In this document: piece by piece, positions 58,351 through 64,000 of the stretch
Position numbering within the stretch: position 1 is the stretch's first letter
Layout of the letters: each line of letters begins with the position of its first letter
DNA from: Artemisia argyi
Taxonomy: Eukaryota > Streptophyta > Magnoliopsida > Asterales > Asteraceae
NCBI GenBank assembly: GCA_030686995.1
Contig: CM060709.1
Location: 125,270,373 to 125,334,372 of the forward strand
Reading direction: 5' to 3'
DNA: 64,000 nucleotides
The notes under the pieces: generated by a model
The model's input: the letters and a program-made list of their open reading frames with translations, nothing else
Told to the model about the DNA's origin: nothing
Databases searched by the model: none
Position numbers and translations under genes: made by a program

Positions 58351-59138
58351 ATTAAAACACTAACACCCTAAATCTTATGTTCAAATTATACGCAAACCCT
58401 AAATTGATTTTTAACGATTTTAACAAATTGAGCCGTTAGATCTTGATGAATTTTAAAACCATTATACACAATCATGATCAAAACTTGTCTATACTTACAG
58501 ATTTGAAGAATCATGTTTGGATTTGCAAGATTGACGAGGGTCGTTGATTGCGTTAGGTGGGTGTAGTAAATGTAATTTCAGATTTTGCAGGTCCAGTGAA
58601 TGAGGTGGGTTAATGTGTTTTGACTAGGTTTAATTTAAGTTTCAGCATTTGACATCTATAGTCCCTTAACCTTAGTAAACTTTTCAACCTAAATGCACAT
58701 CTAACTCACAATTTAACTTATGTTAGCTACACCATTTATTTGAAAAGAACAACTTGTATAATTTGCTCCACCTTGACCTTAGACCGATATCTTTTATTTA
58801 GAAAAATTAATTTCAATTGTCATGGATAGTAACCCGAAAAACCTTTTAGGCAACACATTTAATAATCGGAATAGAATTTTTTTTTGGTAAAATGCAAGTA
58901 CGATGTAAATGTTTTGAAAATATTTAAAAATTACCATGACTCCCCCTCAACACTTGTTTTGGAAATATTTTTGAAATTTGTAAAAACAAAGTGTTGAAAA
59001 AGAAGTTTGTACTTGCATTTTTTTTTTGAAATGAGATTGAAAATCTTTTTATGTTGTTTCGAAGGTTTTATATTTTTGTATTTTCTTTTTGAAAAGTATT
59101 TACAAAAATAGTTTTGATGTTTGACACTTACTAGTGTT
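58351..59138 (-). other. R5 noncoding region after RNase H
   Basis: AT-rich, no gene. A purine tract TTGAGGGGGAGTC (minus strand, 58938-58950) resembles the plus-strand primers near the 3' LTR. Confidence 0.65.
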
Positions 59139-61530
59139 TTAATTTTTTTTTAGATCTTCTGGAGTCAAACATCGCATACCAATTTGGTGGACTAGATCAG
59201 CAAACCTTGTTGGAGGTAATGCTTTAGTGAGTAAGTCTGCCAATTGGTATTCAGTTCCCACAAAGTATAATTCAATTGTACCCTTTTTGACATGCTCCTT
59301 GATGAAATAGTAGCGGAGATCAATGTGTTTAGACTTGCGGTGATGAACGGTGTTGCAGGAAATTGCAATGGCACTTTTGGAGTCACAGTAGATCAGAATC
59401 TTATTGAATAGGTAGCCATAGTCCTTAAGCTGTGATCTCATCCAAATGACTTGAGCACAACAAGCAGATATAACTACATACTCAGATTCGGTTGATGACA
59501 ATGCTGTGCAGTGCTGCTTCTTAGATTGCCACGACACCAGTTTATCTCCCAGAAACTGTAATCCACCTGATGTACTTTTTCGCGTGTCTAAGCATCCTGC
59601 ATGGTCAGCATCTGAAAAAGCAATTAGTTCAAAACCAGAATCCTTCGGATACCAGATTCCCAACTTAATGGTTCCCTTTATGTATCGAAGGATTCTTTTA
59701 GCCTTATTGAGGTGCCTTTCAGTAGGTTTAGACTAATAATGAGAACACATGTAGACAACAAATACAATATCAGGTCTACTAGCTGTGAGATACATGAGTG
59801 ACCCAATAATACTGCGGTATTTGGTAGGGTCAACAGGAGTCCCATGTATGTCAGCATCTAGTTTTGTGCTAAAACCCATTGGTATATTATAAGTATCACA
59901 GCTCATCATTCCATGTTTCTTTAAAATTTCTAAAGCATATTTGGACTGATTTAGAAAAATTCCACGGGGTGATTGATGAACTTGTAGTCCTAAAAAGAAT
60001 GAAAGTTCACCCATCATGGACATTTCAAAATTATCTTTCATTAAATTTGTAAAATCATTTGAGTATCTTCTGTTTTTTGAAGCAAAAATAATGTCATCGA
60101 CATATATTTGAACAATTAGTAAGTCCACCCCATATGTTTTAGTAAATAACATTGGATCCACCGAACCTTTAGAAAATTTATTGGCCAGCAAGAAAGCAGA
60201 TAGTTTGTCATACCACGCCCTTGGGGCTTGCTTGAGTCCGTAGAGAGCCTTTTTGAGTCAGTAAACGTGATTGGGACGTTCAGGATCAATGAAGCCTTCT
60301 GGTTGGCTGACATAAACTTCTTCACGGAGTTGACCATTCAGAAATGTCGTTTTCACATCCATTTGATAAATAACCATGTTCCGATGAGCAGCATATGCCA
60401 GAAAAATCCGAACAGCTTCAAGTCTAGCCACGGGAGCAAAAGATTCTTCAAAATCAATTCCTTCTTCTTGGGAGTATCCTTTAGCTACCAAGCGTGATTT
60501 GTTACATATGACAGTGCCTTCTGTATCCAGCTTATTTTTCCAAATCCATTTTAACCCAATGACAAAGAATCCATCAGGTTTTTCAACTAATTTCCAGACT
60601 TCTAATCTTTTGAATTGCTGAAGTTCCTCTTGCATAGATTCAATCTAGTTTTCGTAAGTCATTGCTTGTTTGATGTTCTTAGGTTCATCTTGACAAACTC
60701 TGAGTGCATAGATGCAAGTTTCACCATCTGTGTGAAGTCATTGTCTTGTCATGATTGGTGCATCTGGATGGCCAATAATTTGAACTAAGGGATGATCTCT
60801 AGTCCATTTGTATGTCGAAGGGTGAAGTTTATAGGTATCTCGCATGTTAGCAGGATCCAAATTGCGTGTGGACGACTCAGCTATTTCAGGAACTGTTGGA
60901 GCCGGTGCAAACGGGTTAAAAAAAGCATTTGGATCATACTCTGCGGGTTGTGGAACTGATTGTGGTGTAGGATCTTCAGCCGATTGTCGTGAGTTCGATG
61001 CCGTTTGTTCTGCTTTTATCAGAGATGTAATTGGTGGGCCGTCTTTCTCAACAGTTGTTGTTGTTTGTTGAGGTGAGTCAGGTACTTGAATATTTTCATA
61101 TTGTGCAGCGGAAATAGGTGAGACCTCAGAAGGACGGTTTTCAATTGTATCATCGAACAGTGGAGCAAACAAGGTTTCCAATTCTTTGCGATTGAGAGAC
61201 AATGGTTCAGCCAAAGAATCCGGAAAGTTAAGACGGTTGGATTCGGGTCCTAAGCTGTTTTGCTCAGAAGCCATTTGTGTGAGTTCATCGAAATTGGCAT
61301 GAATAGTTTCTTGAATTTCTCTTGTACGACGATTCCATATCCGAAAGCCTTTGGAATTTTCACAATATCCAACGAACACTCCTATGTCAGCCTTTGCTTT
61401 AAGTTTACCTAAATCATCACGATCATTTTTCGGATAACAAAGTGCTCCAAATACATGAAAGTAATCAATGTTTGTTTTTCTTTTGTGAACAAGTTGATAA
61501 GATGTTTTGTGATGGTTGTTGATACGATTG
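59139..61530 (-). pseudogene. pol: R5 pol: end of integrase, RT and RNase H, with four stops in one frame
   Basis: One frame runs from about 61530 to the stop at 59139 without a frameshift, broken by stops at 60738-60740, near 60645, 60255-60257 and 59733-59735. The integrase end shows YFHVFGALCYPKNDRDDLGK and GVFVGYCENSKGFRIWN (near 61470-61350). After a variable Pro/Ser-rich linker, RT starts near 60620 with [12 protein letters not shown] and [20 protein letters not shown]; the active site YVDDIIFAS is at 60104-60080. RNase H (59139-59663) keeps AFSDADHAG, LSSTESEYV, IYCDSKSAIAIS and KHIDLRYYFIKEHVKKG. These are Ty1/copia domains of the Sirevirus type. It would copy the element's RNA. The integrase catalytic core is absent. 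Confidence 0.93.
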
Positions 61531-62648
61531 TTGCTAATGGTATTGCTGTTGCTGATACTGCTAAGACTGCTGTTGCTAAGGATGAGAGAAGAAGTAACGT
61601 GATGGTTGAGACATATTAGAACACTTATGTAATGTAGGATCTTGTAGAAGATTGAAATGCAAGTTCCTTTGGTTAAAACCAAAATCCTTTAGCAAAGTTG
61701 AAAACTTACGCGTTACAATTGACTTATGCGTAGACTCAAAGGTTATGCGTAAAGGGTGATGTTATGCGTAAACAATAAGTTTATGCGTAAAATTCCCCTT
61801 TACGCGTAAGATTAAGCTTATGCGTAAGAATCAAGTTTTGCGTAAGGTTAAAGAACCAAACAAATCTTTCAAACTTGTCCAAGCTTGAAAGATATCCTTA
61901 GTCGAAGTATTCCACTAACTTGTCCAAGCTAGGAAAGTACTGAGTCACCGTCGCACGAAGAGAACACCGTTGAAGAAACTTAAGAGTAGATTTCTGCAAC
62001 TTACGCGTAAGATATAATCTTATGCGTAAGATCCAACTTCTGCGTAGAAAATGAAACTTAGGCGTAAGATATCAACTCAAGCATAGGATATGTTTTTCTG
62101 CTGAAACTTAGGCGTAGAAATCAATGTTTGGCGTAGGAATGGGGTTTCTTGCTTAAAACTTGGCGTAGGATGCAATCTTTGGCGTAGAAAAGGGGTTTTT
62201 TTTGCTAAAACTCACGGGTAAAAGTGCCAAAAAGTACAAATTTCAGCTAAACACTTGGGTAGTAGTCCAAACTTACGCGTAAGATGACCTGATGCTTAAA
62301 AAAACCACAACTTTATGAAGAAAAACGCCTAGAAATAAGGTACTATTGATCAAGTAACTTCACCAACACTTAGAAAGCACTAAATATGAAAGATTTTGCT
62401 ACCAAAAACTATTTTTCTAATATTAAAGAAGCTACAAAACTCAATAACCTAGAAGAAAAAGTAATAAAACCTTAAAAGATCAAAACTTTATGCAAAATCT
62501 AAGCATCTAATCACTATATCAACCTTAAAACTTGTCCAAGCTTCAAGATTTGAGTGAAAGAAACAAAGAAAAAAGCAAAAATAAGAAGAAAAACACCTCT
62601 AATCCCACGTTAACACCAAAACAAACACTTCAATCTCTATTTGGCGAA
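61531..62648 (-). other. R5 leader region where gag, protease and the integrase core are missing
   Basis: Between the primer site and the first readable integrase residues there are only 1.1 kb, without a supported gene. It holds a palindrome cluster at 61700-62290 and an A-rich part at 62300-62640. Around 3 kb of coding sequence expected here has been lost. Confidence 0.75.
61700..62290 (-). promoter_or_regulatory. R5 TTACGCGTAA palindrome cluster in the leader region
   Basis: Perfect copies at 61800-61809, 62001-62010 and 62273-62282, and many derivatives (TTATGCGTAA, TTAGGCGTAA, TTTGGCGTAG). Several are preceded by AAAC and followed by GAT, as in the cluster at 55705. A 130-bp stretch near 61860-61990 without palindromes carries ACTTGTCCAAGCT twice. 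Confidence 0.8.
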
Positions 62649-62656
62649 TGATACCA
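62649..62656 (-). other. R5 primer-binding site, short
   Basis: TGGTATCA on the minus strand, two bases after the 5' LTR. It matches the first eight bases of the initiator tRNA-Met complement; the next bases (TTCGCC) do not. Confidence 0.6.
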
Positions 62657-62658
62657 CT

Positions 62659-62991
62659 TGTTAGGTGCCCATATTGATATCACACAAATAAGAATGAGAT
62701 AGATATAAGGATTGGTTGATTATATGATATGAGAGAATTATAAATGCAAGAGTTTCATTAGAATATCAAAATAACCAACAAGTAAAATGTTTACATAAGC
62801 TTAGTATATATAGGGGAGGAGTAGGGCAACACTCCCTTCCTCCCTTTCCTTCTAGATCGTGGGCTTTAAAGCCCATTGGACATGATAACTAAAGCCTAGT
62901 AACATAAAACATAATGATATAAATAACTAAGCAACCTATTACAAAATGTAATGACCAAGACTTGAATAAATATAAAAGTATGTTCCCAACA
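62659..62991 (-). repeat. R5 5' LTR (333 bp)
   Basis: Matches 40800-41132 with about seven substitutions. The palindrome TGGGCTTTAAAGCCCA is at 62860-62875 and the TATA box lies about 50 bp downstream of it on the minus strand. Confidence 0.95.
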
Positions 62992-62996
62992 ATCTT

Positions 62997-63498
62997 CCTT
63001 TGTCACATTTACATCTTTGATGTCTCACATTCCATCGATCTATTCGATGATGACCTTTTTAAGGATGCTCGTATTCCGTTGAATCCTTTCCTCACTCATT
63101 GTATGTGCAAACGTTCCTTTCATTATCCCCACACACACACATCTATAATCACCAACTTCAATTGTGAAGTCTCCTATCTTCCATCTCATCTTCACACCAT
63201 CCTTGCCAAACTTTAGCTCAATACATACTCTCTTCATTTCGATAAATCCCTCTCCACTATTAGAGAGTCATCTACATCCATATCTAGGAGCATATCATCC
63301 TCATCACATATCACCTAGACACTAGACACTTATCTTGGAAGATGTTAGAGAATGGTGTGTTAATCAACTATTATATGTTTAGTTTCAATCCCTCTCATGC
63401 CATGTTTTAGAATAATCATATTTGAATCATGCATGTCCTGCTATATGTATCATTATTATATATGCGCACTTGTCTACTAAATTTGTTTTGTAGCAATA
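62997..63498. other. S, right part
   Basis: Continues S after the R5 target site. Short frames exist on both strands (62962-63216 plus, 63040-63237 minus), with no recognised product. I do not call a gene. Confidence 0.5.
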
Positions 63499-64000
63499 TG
63501 TATCACCCCCAATTCATGGATGCAGCGGAATTCAAACTGGGTGTTACTCGACGACACAATAGTCACAATAATAGAAAACGAACTCTAATTGAGTGGTTTT
63601 AAAAGATTTATCATTCAAATTATATAAATATCAGAGATTACAAAATGAGGTACCAGATGGTTCCATGTTTACAAATTACATTAGATGAGTTTTGAAATGA
63701 TAATAAAATTTATAGCCCTCTTGACTATCCGTGCCCTTCCGTGCCATCCTTGATCATCATGGACCTGAAATACATGCTTAAAAGGTCAACACAAAGGTTG
63801 AGTGATATTCATAGAGTTTGTTTAATGGTTGAACACAATATGTTGGTGGTGTGAGCTATAGACTCACACCAATGGTTGGAAAACAAAACAGTTATTATTA
63901 TTACACTAAGCTTATGACACCAAAACGTTAATGGGTACCAATATCAACCGGTGGAGTTATCCCGGTATGTATTTTGCTGTCATACCTAAATCTAAAATAT
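63499..64000 (-). repeat. R8: probable end of another Ty3/gypsy LTR, continuing past the window
   Basis: Starts TGTATCACCCCCAATTC; on the minus strand this is an LTR end GGGGGTGATACA, close to the R3 LTR end GGGGGTGTGACA. GATGCAGCGGAATTCAAAC parallels the CATTTCCGCTGCCATTCAG segment near the R3 LTR end, and CCTGAAATACATGCTTAAA (63765 onward) is typical of such LTRs as I know them. No second LTR or TSD is available, so this rests on the terminus alone. Confidence 0.5.

Larger units (their letters stand above)
40800..62991 (-). mobile_element. R5: Sirevirus-type Ty1/copia element, carrying R6 and R7
   Basis: LTRs of 333 bp at 40800-41132 and 62659-62991 are flanked by ATCTT at 40795-40799 and 62992-62996. 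The minus-strand order is 5' LTR, short primer site, noncoding leader with a palindrome cluster, end of integrase, RT, RNase H, noncoding part with a second cluster, long envelope-like ORF, noncoding 3' part, purine tract, 3' LTR. Without R6 and R7 it is about 12.7 kb. Gag, protease and the integrase core are missing. The LTRs differ at about 7 of 333 positions, more than those of R6, as expected if R6 came later. Confidence 0.94.

Noticed and set aside
62962..63237. Small genes on both strands right of R5
   Set aside because: The plus-strand frame begins inside the R5 LTR, and neither frame has a recognisable product.

Overview
This window is plant nuclear repeat DNA with no host gene that I can recognise. 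About 94% of it lies in LTR retrotransposons stacked inside one another. The Gag, polymerase and envelope-like protein families resemble those I know from daisy-family (Asteraceae) genomes; that placement is from memory of the families and is an inference. Labels used below: R1 to R8 for elements and S for the older sequence they landed in.

Layout: R1 (1-7518, +) is a Ty3/gypsy element with most of its 5' LTR outside the window and only fragments of pol left. S (7519-9013, 38260-40794, 62997-63498) is the older receiving sequence. R2 (9019-38254, -; TSD CGTGG) is an Athila-like Ty3/gypsy element sitting in S. It carries two later insertions: R3 (11820-23297, +; TSD TCCTA), a Ty3/gypsy element with 3-kb LTRs, in the R2 3' noncoding region, and R4 (24734-34215, -; TSD CCTCG), a Sirevirus-type Ty1/copia element, inside the R2 gag-pro reading frame. 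R5 (40800-62991, -; TSD ATCTT) is a second Sirevirus-type element in S. It carries R6 (42628-50369, +; TSD ATGTG), a young Athila-like element closely related to R2, and R7 (56620-58345, +; TSD AACTA), a solo LTR of the R4 family. R8 (63499 to the right edge) looks like the end of another LTR. For every pair I checked, LTR divergence agrees with the nesting order.

Coding content: R6 has the only essentially intact genes, a 511-aa Gag and a 230-residue retropepsin-like frame separated by one in-frame stop. R2 and R6 have gag plus protease-like domains without the D-T/S-G catalytic triad and no reverse transcriptase, RNase H or integrase, so they must depend on other elements. R4 has gag, an envelope-like ORF and a proline-rich ORF but no pol. 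R5 has the end of integrase, RT, RNase H and a long envelope-like ORF, but no gag, protease or integrase core.

The most notable signal is a recurring architecture. Each of four groups (R2/R6, R4/R7, R5, S) has its own short palindrome, repeated as a cluster. In R2, R4, R6 and R7 the cluster lies 12-32 bp upstream of the LTR TATA box. The same palindrome recurs inside the elements; in R4 and R5 these internal clusters lie just upstream of accessory ORFs, together with TATA-like and splice-like signals. LTR palindromes are known for Sireviruses. Their reuse as internal promoter cassettes, and the parallel in an Athila-like Ty3/gypsy lineage, is the part I would test first.
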